From assembly GCA_051883735.1 (NCBI GenBank), contig JBJEUH010000086.1, positions 1 through 64,000 on the forward strand: DNA of 64,000 nucleotides, read 5' to 3'. This DNA is from Ventricola sp051883735 (GTDB taxonomy: Bacteria; Bacillota; Clostridia; Christensenellales; Aristaeellaceae). Under the pieces are notes generated by a model. The model worked only from the letters and a program-made list of their open reading frames with translations. It made no database searches and was not told where the DNA came from. The position numbers were made by a program, and so were the translations under genes. Below, in pieces: positions 52,423-60,481 of the stretch. Every line of letters begins with the position of its first letter. Position 1 is the first letter of the stretch.

Positions 52423-53571
52423 TCAGCGCGTCTGCTTGTTGCGGTAATCCTTGGGGCGCACGCCGGTGTGCTTGGCGAAGGTCTGCGAAAAATACCGGAT
52501 ATCGGAGTAGCCCACCCGCTGGCTGATCTCGTAGATCATCATGTCCGTCTGCAGCAGCATGCGCTTGGCCTCCGTCATGCGCACGCGCGTGAGATAATCC
52601 TTGTACTTCACGCCGAACTTCTGATGGAAGAACGAGGAGAAGTAATTGGCGTTCATGGCGAACACCTCGCTCATGTGCTCGAGCGTCAGGTCCTCGCCGT
52701 AGTGCTGGGCGATGTATTCGCGGATTCTGTCGGTGACGGAATCCTCGTTGCTCAGCGGCTCGCGGGGCATGTTCAGCTGCGCGACGCAGGCCTCGTAGGC
52801 CTTGGGCAGCGCCTGCGTGTGCTCGAGCGGATCGTGAATCACATAGTCAAACGGGCGGGAGAGGCTTTCCTCGATGACGTGCGCGCATTGCTCGCACAGG
52901 CGCTGCGCGCGCCGGGTGCAGTTCTCCTCGTCCGTTTCATAGATGACGGCGCAGAGGTAATCGTTCTTGGGGAAGGCGATGCAGCCCTGCTCCTGAAAGA
53001 ACGCCTCGCCCTTGCTGATGGCGGAAAAGTGCATGAGGCCGCTGGAGAGCTTGCTGCGGTCGCTGCCCAGAACGAGGTGAAAGCAGGCGAAGCAGAAGGA
53101 CTTGTTCTGCGCGGGCAGCGTGGGGAACGCCGCCTCGGCCTGCCGGGGCTCGGCCTGCATCGCGCGGATGTGGCTTTGCAGGCGCGCCTGCTCCGCGTGG
53201 ACGCGGTGGGTTTCGGCGATCTGCGTCAGCTCGCGGGAGAGCGCCTGCGCGTCGATCGGCTTGAGCAGATAGCATTTGGCGCCGAGCGAAAGCGCCTCCT
53301 GCGCGTATTCAAAGCTCCGGTATCCGCTGATGAAGATGACACTGACGGGAATGTGCTCGTCGCGGATCAGGCGCAGGAGCTCAAGCCCTGTCAGGCCCGG
53401 CATGGCGATGTCGCTGATCATCGCGTCGGGCCGCTCGTGGCGCAGCAGGGCCAGCGCGTCGGTGCTGTTGTCGGCGGAGAGGACGGCGTCAAAGCCGAGC
53501 GCCCTGTAGTCGAGCAGCTTGAGCAGGCCGCGCACGATGACGGGCTCGTCATCCACGATCAGAAGCTTCAT
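52423..53571 (-). CDS. Response regulator, YesN type, locus D
   Basis: A 382-residue regulator. The receiver domain (1-120) has LIVDDEP, phosphoacceptor Asp in AMISDIAMP and Lys in LLKPID. A short linker follows, then the AraC domain (about 275-378) with HMSEVFAMNANYFSSFFHQKFGV and GYSDIRYFSQTFAKHTGVRPKDYR. ATG at 53571 follows GGGAGGT; the longer frame is a shadow in the kinase gene. It overlaps the kinase gene by 23 bp, the same overlap as in locus A. Expected to act on the divergent promoter at 55418-55480. Confidence 0.93.
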   Translation of the reverse strand: MKLLIVDDEPVIVRGLLKLLDYRALGFDAVLSADNSTDALALLRHERPDAMISDIAMPGLTGLELLRLIRDEHIPVSVIFISGYRSFEYAQEALSLGAKCYLLKPIDAQALSRELTQIAETHRVHAEQARLQSHIRAMQAEPRQAEAAFPTLPAQNKSFCFACFHLVLGSDRSKLSSGLMHFSAISKGEAFFQEQGCIAFPKNDYLCAVIYETDEENCTRRAQRLCEQCAHVIEESLSRPFDYVIHDPLEHTQALPKAYEACVAQLNMPREPLSNEDSVTDRIREYIAQHYGEDLTLEHMSEVFAMNANYFSSFFHQKFGVKYKDYLTRVRMTEAKRMLLQTDMMIYEISQRVGYSDIRYFSQTFAKHTGVRPKDYRNKQTR

Positions 53572-55336
53572 GTTGTACCTCCCTGGTTCTGTACGGCAGG
53601 CGCATGACGACGGCGGTGCCGACGCCCGGCTGGCTTTCGATTTCAAGGCCATAGGGCTCGCCGCAGGCCAGACGGATGCGGTCGTGCACGTTCTTCGTGC
53701 CGATGGAGCGCAGGCCGTCCTCCCCGGGCTCGGGCAGCTCGCGGCTTTCAAGCTGCTTGCGGAGCTTGGCAAGCTGCTCTTCGTCCATGCCGCAGCCGTT
53801 GTCCATGACGGTGATGAGCAGGGTTCCGGCACAGCCCTGCACGTCGATGCTCAGCTGGCCGCCGCCGACGGGGCGCAGGCCGTGCTGCACGGCGTTTTCC
53901 ACGATGGGCTGCAGGGTCATCTTCAGGATCTCGCACTGCGCGTAGCGGGAGGGGAAGTTGACCTTCAGGTAGATCTGCCCGTAGCGCGCCTTGACCAGGT
54001 CGATGTACTCGCTGACCATCTGCAGCTCCTTGCTCAGCAGCACGTGCTCGTGCCGCTCGCCGATGACGTACTGCAGCTGATGCACGAGCGCCAGCGTCAT
54101 GTTCGCCGTCTCCATATCCTGATGATCGACGGCGCTCATGCGGATGACCTCGAGCGTATTGTAGAGGAAGTGCGGGTGAATCTGCATCTTGAGCGCGTCC
54201 AGCTCGGCCTCCTTCTGCCGGATGGAGGCGAGGTAGCTGCGCTGAATGTGCGTGTCCAGATCGCTGACCATCTGGTTGAAGCCGCGGGAGAGATCGCTCA
54301 GCTCGTCGTTGCCGTGCACGGAGACGCGCGCGTAGAGATCGCCCTCCTGCACGCGTTTCATCTGCTTGAGAATCTGCTGGACCGGCCGGGAGATGTGCTG
54401 GGAGGAGAGCATGGTCGCCAGCACCATGACGCAGAGCGCGACGAGCATGAGCACGATCAGGCTGTCGCGCAGACGGCGCACATCCCGCATCAGCAGATCG
54501 CGATCCAGATGATAGCAGATGGTGAAGCCGACGGAGGGCATGTCCTCTGTCAGGATGCTGATGCCGGGCTGCGCCGGCAGGACATGCTTCTGTCCGATCA
54601 TGGAGGCATCCGGCGCGTAGATGATGGTGTCCTCCGCGTTGGTGACAAACAGTTCGCCGCTCTGCGCCCAGTCATACGCGCGGAAGGCGTCTTCAAAGAG
54701 GCTGTAATGGATATCCAGCACCATCACGCCGAGGATGACCTCGCGATAGGGCAGCGCGCTGAGCGCGAGCAGCGGACGGCAGAAGGAGATGACCGTTTCG
54801 CTGCTGCGGAAGAAGTAATCCTCCTTGTGCGGCTCGGAGACGGTCAGCCGCCGGGGATGCGAAATCGCCTCCTCGTAAAAATCCAGATCGGTGTAATGCC
54901 AGTCGTAGCGCAGGCTTTTCGTCGCCGGCCTGCCGCTGGCGTATACCTGATCGTTCACCAGGTCGATGAACATGACGTTGTGCAGGGAGCTGTTGTTGTC
55001 CAGCACCGTGGACACATAGTCCTTCATGATGGCCGTGGTATTCTTTCCGCTGCGGAGGATGTCCTCCAGATTCTGAATCGCGCCGTATTCGCTGGTGGTG
55101 TATACATACATCTTTTCCGTGATGGAGGTGAGCGCGTCCATGCGGGAATCAAGGTTGCTGCCCGCCAGATGGATCATCTGGGTGATGCGCTCCTGGGCTT
55201 CCTGCTCCATGGCGTCCGAGACGCGGGAGAGCGTGATCATGGAGATCGTCAGGAAGGGGACGACGGCGGCCAGGAAGAAGATGAGCAACAGGCGAAAGGA
55301 AAGGGTTCTGGGCATGAATTGTCTGATGTGCTGCAT
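53549..55336 (-). CDS. Sensor histidine kinase, YesM type, locus D
   Basis: A 595-residue membrane kinase. The first transmembrane helix is at about residues 14-35 and the second at about 285-310, enclosing a dCache-like extracellular sensor region (for example ILGVMVLDIHYSLFEDAF). HAMP, then IHPHFLYNTLE (phosphoacceptor His), PIVENAVQHG and MDNGCGMDEEQ. ATG at 55336 follows GGAGGAGG. Divergent from the locus D importer, it is its likely sensor. Confidence 0.92.
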   Translation of the reverse strand: MQHIRQFMPRTLSFRLLLIFFLAAVVPFLTISMITLSRVSDAMEQEAQERITQMIHLAGSNLDSRMDALTSITEKMYVYTTSEYGAIQNLEDILRSGKNTTAIMKDYVSTVLDNNSSLHNVMFIDLVNDQVYASGRPATKSLRYDWHYTDLDFYEEAISHPRRLTVSEPHKEDYFFRSSETVISFCRPLLALSALPYREVILGVMVLDIHYSLFEDAFRAYDWAQSGELFVTNAEDTIIYAPDASMIGQKHVLPAQPGISILTEDMPSVGFTICYHLDRDLLMRDVRRLRDSLIVLMLVALCVMVLATMLSSQHISRPVQQILKQMKRVQEGDLYARVSVHGNDELSDLSRGFNQMVSDLDTHIQRSYLASIRQKEAELDALKMQIHPHFLYNTLEVIRMSAVDHQDMETANMTLALVHQLQYVIGERHEHVLLSKELQMVSEYIDLVKARYGQIYLKVNFPSRYAQCEILKMTLQPIVENAVQHGLRPVGGGQLSIDVQGCAGTLLITVMDNGCGMDEEQLAKLRKQLESRELPEPGEDGLRSIGTKNVHDRIRLACGEPYGLEIESQPGVGTAVVMRLPYRTREVQHEASDRG

Positions 55337-55417
55337 GCGATCCGCCTCCTCCATATGAATGATACTCAAACCCTATGAGAAAATCAACCATATTTTCAAC
55401 GTAATGCCTAAAATCTG

Positions 55418-55480
55418 AAGTTTTTCCCCCTATCTTCAAAAGTTTGTCGCTCACAGACGGCGAAGAAACCGGCTTATAAT
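55418..55480 (+). promoter_or_regulatory. Locus D importer promoter with direct repeats
   Basis: AAGTTTTTC (55418-55426) and AAGTTTGTC (55440-55448) are 22 bp apart with 8 of 9 bases identical. TATAAT lies at 55475-55480 with no recognisable -35 (CACAGA at 55452-55457), so an activator seems required. Confidence 0.55.
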
Positions 55481-55532
55481 GAACCCATCAAAACCGGCAA
55501 GCCCGGAACAAAACCACAAGGAGGAACCCCAT

Positions 55533-56834
55533 ATGAAGCGCATGCTCGCAATGCTGATCGCCCTGATGCTGCTGCTCGCCGCGATGCCCGCGATGGCCGA
55601 GGAGCAGGTCCTGCCCAGCGACGACGTGACCCTGACCTTCTTCGCCGGCAATGGCGACGTGAAGTTCAACGAGGTCGTTGAAACCCTGATTGCCAAGTTC
55701 GAAGAGGAGTATCCGATGATCGATGTGGTGAACGTCACGCCGACCTCCTCTTCCTTCTCCGAGGGCCTCAAGAGCCTGGACGCCGTCGGCGAGTTCCCGG
55801 ACATCATGGAAGCCCGCGATGTGCCGATGTGGGCCCGCGCCGGCAAGATCGCCGAGGTGAATCCGGAGCTGCTCACGCTGGTGAACAATGCGCCGAATTA
55901 CAACGGCAAGTACTACTGCGTGCCGACCAAGTCCGACGCGCCGCTGGGCTTCTTCTACAACAGGGCCTACTTTACCGAGAAGGGCTTTGAGGAGCCGAAG
56001 ACGTATCAGGAGTTCATCGACCTGTGCGAGGCCATCAAGGCGGACGGCCGGATGGCCCCGATCGTGGTCGGCGCCGCCGATATCTGGCACATGGGCTTCT
56101 CCTGGATGACCTGGTACATCAACTATGTCACCCACACGGATCCGGACTTCATCACGCACCTGTATACCGGCGAGGCGAAGTGGACCGATGAGTATGTGGC
56201 CGAGTGCTTCACCAAGTATGCCGACATCTACAAGAAGGGCTACGTCGAGGAAGGCTTCATGTCCACCTCCGACAGCCAGATCGCTTCCTTCCTGGTCACC
56301 GGCAAGGCCGCGATGTTCATCTCCGGCGCGCACATGGTCGCCAACATCAAGGATGCGGACCCGAGCTTCGATTTCGGCTGGTTCCCGCTCTACAATGAAA
56401 ACGGCGAGCTCAATACCTGGGGCGGCCCGAGCCTGAACGGCTGGATGTACTCCGTGGACTGCCAGGTTGACGAGGACAAGAACATCGCCGCTGAGCTGTG
56501 GATTAAGTTCTGCCTGCGCGAGGACAACTACAGCAACTACCTGACCACCATGTCCTTCCTGCCGGTCAACGACATTCAGCTCGACTTCGGCGAGCACGTC
56601 AACGACATGATCAGCGTGCAGAAGGCGGCTGATTCCGTCGAGGTGGGCTGGAACTCCCAGTGGGGCGCTAAGGAGATCCCGACCGCGTTCCGCAACTTCG
56701 CATACAAGATCGCACAGGAGTGGGCGACCGGCACCAAGACCATCGAGCAGGGCCTGCAGGAGATGCAGACCGAGTGGGATGTGGAGATCCAGACGTTCAA
56801 CCCCGTCACCGGCGTGGGCATTGTGACCGAGTAA
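55533..56834 (+). CDS. ABC sugar importer, solute-binding protein, locus D
   Basis: A 433-residue family-1 binding protein. The signal peptide (about 1-21, AMA-EE) lacks any cysteine, so it is not a lipoprotein. Typical motifs: LTFFAGNGDVKFNEVVETLIAKFEEEYP, GFFYNRAYFTEKGFEEPKTYQEF and GKAAMFISGAHMV. AAGGAGGA precedes ATG at 55533. The operon carries GH88, GH42-like and GH43 genes, so the ligand is probably an oligosaccharide with an unsaturated uronic acid end and xylose or galactose. Confidence 0.92.
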   Translation: MKRMLAMLIALMLLLAAMPAMAEEQVLPSDDVTLTFFAGNGDVKFNEVVETLIAKFEEEYPMIDVVNVTPTSSSFSEGLKSLDAVGEFPDIMEARDVPMWARAGKIAEVNPELLTLVNNAPNYNGKYYCVPTKSDAPLGFFYNRAYFTEKGFEEPKTYQEFIDLCEAIKADGRMAPIVVGAADIWHMGFSWMTWYINYVTHTDPDFITHLYTGEAKWTDEYVAECFTKYADIYKKGYVEEGFMSTSDSQIASFLVTGKAAMFISGAHMVANIKDADPSFDFGWFPLYNENGELNTWGGPSLNGWMYSVDCQVDEDKNIAAELWIKFCLREDNYSNYLTTMSFLPVNDIQLDFGEHVNDMISVQKAADSVEVGWNSQWGAKEIPTAFRNFAYKIAQEWATGTKTIEQGLQEMQTEWDVEIQTFNPVTGVGIVTE

Positions 56835-56848
56835 TTCCCTGACCTCTT

Positions 56849-56891
56849 GGCCCACGGCAGCACGGCGCAGCCTGCGCATGCGCCGCGGGCC
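56849..56891 (+). other. Hairpin between locus D binding-protein and permease genes
   Basis: Outer GGCCC/GGGCC and inner CGGCGCA/TGCGCCG stems, followed by CATTTTC. Same position as the hairpins in loci A and B and in the TRAP operon. Confidence 0.65.
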
Positions 56892-56915
56892 ATTTTCATC
56901 CAAAGGAGGGAAATC

Positions 56916-58397
56916 ATGCAGTCTGACGAGAAGAAAAGAGGCGCATGGCAGCAAGCGCTGCGCCTGGCGCTGTCGATGCTGCTGATCATGTGCTTTCTGA
57001 TGCCGATGTTCACCATCGGCCCATGGAAAAACGTCACCCTGAAAAACGGCCTGAAGGGCAACGGCATCACGATGCTTTCCGCCGCGCAGACCATCGACAC
57101 GCAGCTCTCGTCGATCGTGCGCAAGGCCAAGCTTGATGAGGGCCTGACCTCGCCCGTGGCCGGCGCCGGCGCCCGGCTCCGCGTGACGGGTATTGCGACG
57201 ATGGCTGGCCTGATCGCCTCCGCCGTCATGTTCCTGATGTGCTTTGCAGAGACACTGGGCGTGAATTTCGCCAGGAAGCGCAAGGTGCTCTTCCCGATTC
57301 TGGCGCTCGTGGTCGTGGTGCTGATGGCGCTGGGCATGTGGAACTTCACGTCCTTTGCGCAGACCATCCGGGACGCGGCGGCGGTGACGGACGAGGCGTT
57401 TGCCAAAATCACGAGCAAGCTCTACCAGAACGACGCGGTGCCGGAGATGAGCATCGGCGTCTGGGCGTATCTGGGCATTCTCGGCATGCTCGCGATGGCG
57501 GCGCTGCAGCTGCTGCCGGAGAAGACGGGGGCTGTGAGCAAGAGCCTGCTGTGGTTTGTGGTGCCGGCGCTGACGATGTATTCCTGCTTTGTCATCTTCC
57601 CGGCGCTCTCCAGCGTCTACCTCGGCTTCACCTCCTACGACGGCATCACCGAGGCGTCCATGCGCTTTATCGGGCTGGACAACTACAAGAACATCTTTGC
57701 CTCCGCCCGCTTCCACTCGGCGACGTTCAATACCATCTGCATCGCCGCTGTGTTTACGGTGTTCGTCAATGTGATCGCGCTGATGCTGGCCATCGCCGTG
57801 GATAAGGTGCGCTGGGGCAAGAACATCTTCCGCTCGGCGTTCTATCTGCCGGTGCTCATCTCGGGCATCATCGCCGGCTTTATCTGGCGCATCATGTTCA
57901 ATTACTCGTTCGGCGTGGTCAACTTCGTGTTCAACATGCTGGGCATGGAATCCGTGAAGTTTATCGACACCATGCCCAACGCGCTGCTGTCCATCATCTT
58001 CGTGCTGCTGTGGAAGAATGCGGGCTATTACATGGTCATCTACCTGGCGGCGCTCCAGAGCATTTCCCCCGACCTGCTGGAGGCAGCCAGCATTGACGGC
58101 GCGAACGCGCGGCAGACCTTCTTCCATGTGACCCTGCCGATGCTCGCCGGTTCCTTCACCATCAACCTGACGCTGGCGCTCATCAACGGCCTCAAGGTCT
58201 ACGACGAGATCGCCATCCTGACAGACGGCGGTCCCGGCTTCTCCACGGAGACGATCACCTACATGATCTACAAGGTCGCCTTCGGTGAGATGCGCCAGGG
58301 CTATGGCACGGCGATGGCGGTCATCCTGTTCTGTATCATTCTGGTACTGGGCGGCGTCCAGTCCACCGTGCTGCGCAAGAGGGAGGTGCAGGTGTAA
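56916..58397 (+). CDS. ABC sugar importer permease 1 with N-terminal membrane extension, locus D
   Basis: A 493-residue protein, about 200 residues longer than its homologues at 32985 and 45278. The C-terminal 295 residues are a normal MalF/UgpA permease (six helices; EAA-loop AASIDGANARQTFFHVTLPML). The N-terminal part has about four additional hydrophobic segments (residues about 17-33, 90-112, 125-147 and 185-205) and two outside loops of some 50 and 35 residues; I do not recognise it. AAAGGAGGG precedes ATG at 56916. It could be a regulatory or binding-protein-docking module. No ATPase gene nearby. Confidence 0.9.
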   Translation: MQSDEKKRGAWQQALRLALSMLLIMCFLMPMFTIGPWKNVTLKNGLKGNGITMLSAAQTIDTQLSSIVRKAKLDEGLTSPVAGAGARLRVTGIATMAGLIASAVMFLMCFAETLGVNFARKRKVLFPILALVVVVLMALGMWNFTSFAQTIRDAAAVTDEAFAKITSKLYQNDAVPEMSIGVWAYLGILGMLAMAALQLLPEKTGAVSKSLLWFVVPALTMYSCFVIFPALSSVYLGFTSYDGITEASMRFIGLDNYKNIFASARFHSATFNTICIAAVFTVFVNVIALMLAIAVDKVRWGKNIFRSAFYLPVLISGIIAGFIWRIMFNYSFGVVNFVFNMLGMESVKFIDTMPNALLSIIFVLLWKNAGYYMVIYLAALQSISPDLLEAASIDGANARQTFFHVTLPMLAGSFTINLTLALINGLKVYDEIAILTDGGPGFSTETITYMIYKVAFGEMRQGYGTAMAVILFCIILVLGGVQSTVLRKREVQV

Positions 58398-59245
58398 TGA
58401 AGACGGTCAAGTACAAGCGCGACAGGGTGCGCCCCAGCCATGTGATGCTGTTCATCATGCTGTGCCTGTTCGGCGCCCTGTTCCTCTCCCCGATGCTCAT
58501 CAGCTTCATGTCCGCGTTCAAGACGAACGGCGAGATCCTCAAGGACCCGATCGCGTTCCCGTCCAGCCTGTATACCGGCGGCTTTGAATACCTGTTTGCC
58601 AAGACCGACTTCCCCAGGGCGTTCTTCAACAGCCTGTTCCTGACGGTCGTCTCCGAGCTGATGATCATCCTGGTCATCCCCATGGGTGCGTACGGCATTG
58701 CGCGCACGAAGTCGAAGCTCTCCGGCGCGATCTACACGTTCTTCCTCACGGGCATGATGATCCCGTTCCAGTCCTACATGGTCGCGCTGTTTCGGCAGCT
58801 GAACACCATCGGCGTGTTCGGCACGCTCTATGGCCCGATCGTCATCTACATCGCGGGCGCATGCGGCTTCGGCACGCTGCTGTTCACCTCGTTCGTCTCC
58901 GGCATCCCGATGGAGATCGAGGAGGCGGCGCAGATTGACGGCTGCTCCTCCCTGCGCACGTTCTGGCAGATCGTCTTCCCGCTGCTCAAGCCCTGCACGG
59001 CCTCCATGGTCATCCTCAATGGCCTGGGCATCTGGAACGACTACCTCATGCCGTCCCTCGTGCTGCCCTCCACCGGCGCGAAGACGATCAACGTGGAGAT
59101 CTACCGCTTTGCGGGCGAGCTGTCCAGCCGCTGGGACATCGTCTTCTCCGGCGTGGTCTGCGGCATCGTGCCGATCCTGATCGTGTTCTTCTGCCTGCAG
59201 GGCTACTTCGTCAAGGGCATTACAGCCGGCGCTGCGAAAGGATGA
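58397..59245 (+). CDS. ABC sugar importer permease 2, locus D
   Basis: A 282-residue MalG/UgpE-type permease with six transmembrane helices and EAA-loop EEAAQIDGCSSLRTFWQIVFPLL. The ATG shares a base with the preceding TAA (TAATG). Ends just before the GH88 gene. Confidence 0.93.
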   Translation: MKTVKYKRDRVRPSHVMLFIMLCLFGALFLSPMLISFMSAFKTNGEILKDPIAFPSSLYTGGFEYLFAKTDFPRAFFNSLFLTVVSELMIILVIPMGAYGIARTKSKLSGAIYTFFLTGMMIPFQSYMVALFRQLNTIGVFGTLYGPIVIYIAGACGFGTLLFTSFVSGIPMEIEEAAQIDGCSSLRTFWQIVFPLLKPCTASMVILNGLGIWNDYLMPSLVLPSTGAKTINVEIYRFAGELSSRWDIVFSGVVCGIVPILIVFFCLQGYFVKGITAGAAKG

Positions 59246-59253
59246 TACCCTCT

Positions 59254-60378
59254 ATGACGTTTGAACAGATGCGCCTGACCTGCGCGGATTTCACGCAGGA
59301 AGTGAGCGTAAAGCTGAAAAGCAAGATGCCTGCTGCCCTTGAAAAGGCGAAGGGCCTGGACTTCATCCCGTACACGGTGAAGGACGGCGCGTGGCAGCCC
59401 GGTCCGTTTGACGGCATCTGCTGGTGGACCAACGGCTTCTGGCCGGGCGAGATGTGGGCGATGTACCGGATGACGGGCGAGGAGATGTACAGGGCCGAGG
59501 CCATCCGCGCCGAGGAGATGCTCGACGACGCGTTCCGCGACTACGACCATCTGCACCACGACGTGGGCTTCATGTGGCTGATCTCCTCCGGCGCAAATGT
59601 CCGCATGACCGGCGACGACGCGGCGCGCAAGCGCACGCAGCTGGCGGCCAGCCTGCTGGCGGGCCGCTTCAACCCGCTGGGCTTCATCCGCGCGTGGAAC
59701 GGGGACTGCACCGGCTGGGCGATCATCGACTGCATGATGAACCTCAACCTGCTCTACTGGGCGAGCGAATACACAGGCGACCCGCGCTTCAGGCGCATCG
59801 CCATGACGCACGCGGACACCGTGATGAAGCACTTCATCCGCCCGGACGGCTCAAGCAACCACATCGTGGTCTTCGATCCGGAGACGATGGACGTGCTCGA
59901 CGTGCCGGCGGGACAGGGCTATGCGCCGGGCTCCTCCTGGAGCCGCGGCCAGGCCTGGGCGCTGTACGGCTTTGCGCTGTCCTATCTGCACACGGGCAAG
60001 CAGGCATACCTGGATACGGCCTGCCGCGTGGCGGACTATTTCATCGGGCAGGTGAAGGGGGACTGGATTCCCCGCTGCGACTTCCGCCAGCCGGCAAGCG
60101 ACGACCTCAGGGACGCCTGCGCCGGCGCGGTCGCAGCCTGCGGCCTGCTGGAGCTGGCCCGCATCACGGAGAACCCGGCGTATTTCGACGCGGCAGAACA
60201 GATGCTGCGCGCCCTCGATGCGCGCTGCGCGGACTGGAGCGAGGCATACCCGGCGATCCTGACAAACTGCACGGGCTCCTACCATGGAAACGACCACAAC
60301 ATCGCGATGAACTACGCGGACTTTTACTTCATGGAGGCCATCCTCAAGCTGCAGGGCGATCCGTTCTTATTCTGGTAA
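59254..60378 (+). CDS. Unsaturated glucuronyl/rhamnogalacturonyl hydrolase, GH88 family
   Basis: A 374-residue cytoplasmic (alpha/alpha)6-barrel enzyme that hydrates and removes a 4,5-unsaturated uronic acid left at the non-reducing end by polysaccharide lyases. The two catalytic Asp residues correspond to Asp103 (HHDVGF) and Asp159 (IIDCMMNL). ICWWTNGFWPGEMW and SSWSRGQAWALYGF are further family signatures. ATG at 59254 has AAGGA at the better distance; ATG at 59242 overlaps the permease stop and is the alternative. Its presence implies that the imported sugar is a lyase product (pectin, glycosaminoglycan or glucuronoxylan). Confidence 0.92.
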   Translation: MTFEQMRLTCADFTQEVSVKLKSKMPAALEKAKGLDFIPYTVKDGAWQPGPFDGICWWTNGFWPGEMWAMYRMTGEEMYRAEAIRAEEMLDDAFRDYDHLHHDVGFMWLISSGANVRMTGDDAARKRTQLAASLLAGRFNPLGFIRAWNGDCTGWAIIDCMMNLNLLYWASEYTGDPRFRRIAMTHADTVMKHFIRPDGSSNHIVVFDPETMDVLDVPAGQGYAPGSSWSRGQAWALYGFALSYLHTGKQAYLDTACRVADYFIGQVKGDWIPRCDFRQPASDDLRDACAGAVAACGLLELARITENPAYFDAAEQMLRALDARCADWSEAYPAILTNCTGSYHGNDHNIAMNYADFYFMEAILKLQGDPFLFW

Positions 60379-60481
60379 CCGGCATGCTGCCGGCTGCATC
60401 ACCGACAAACGACTGTAAATCCTGCAGCTCTGTGCCCGAGGCCGGAGCCGGGGATTTGCATCACAGAAAAGAGGAAACATG

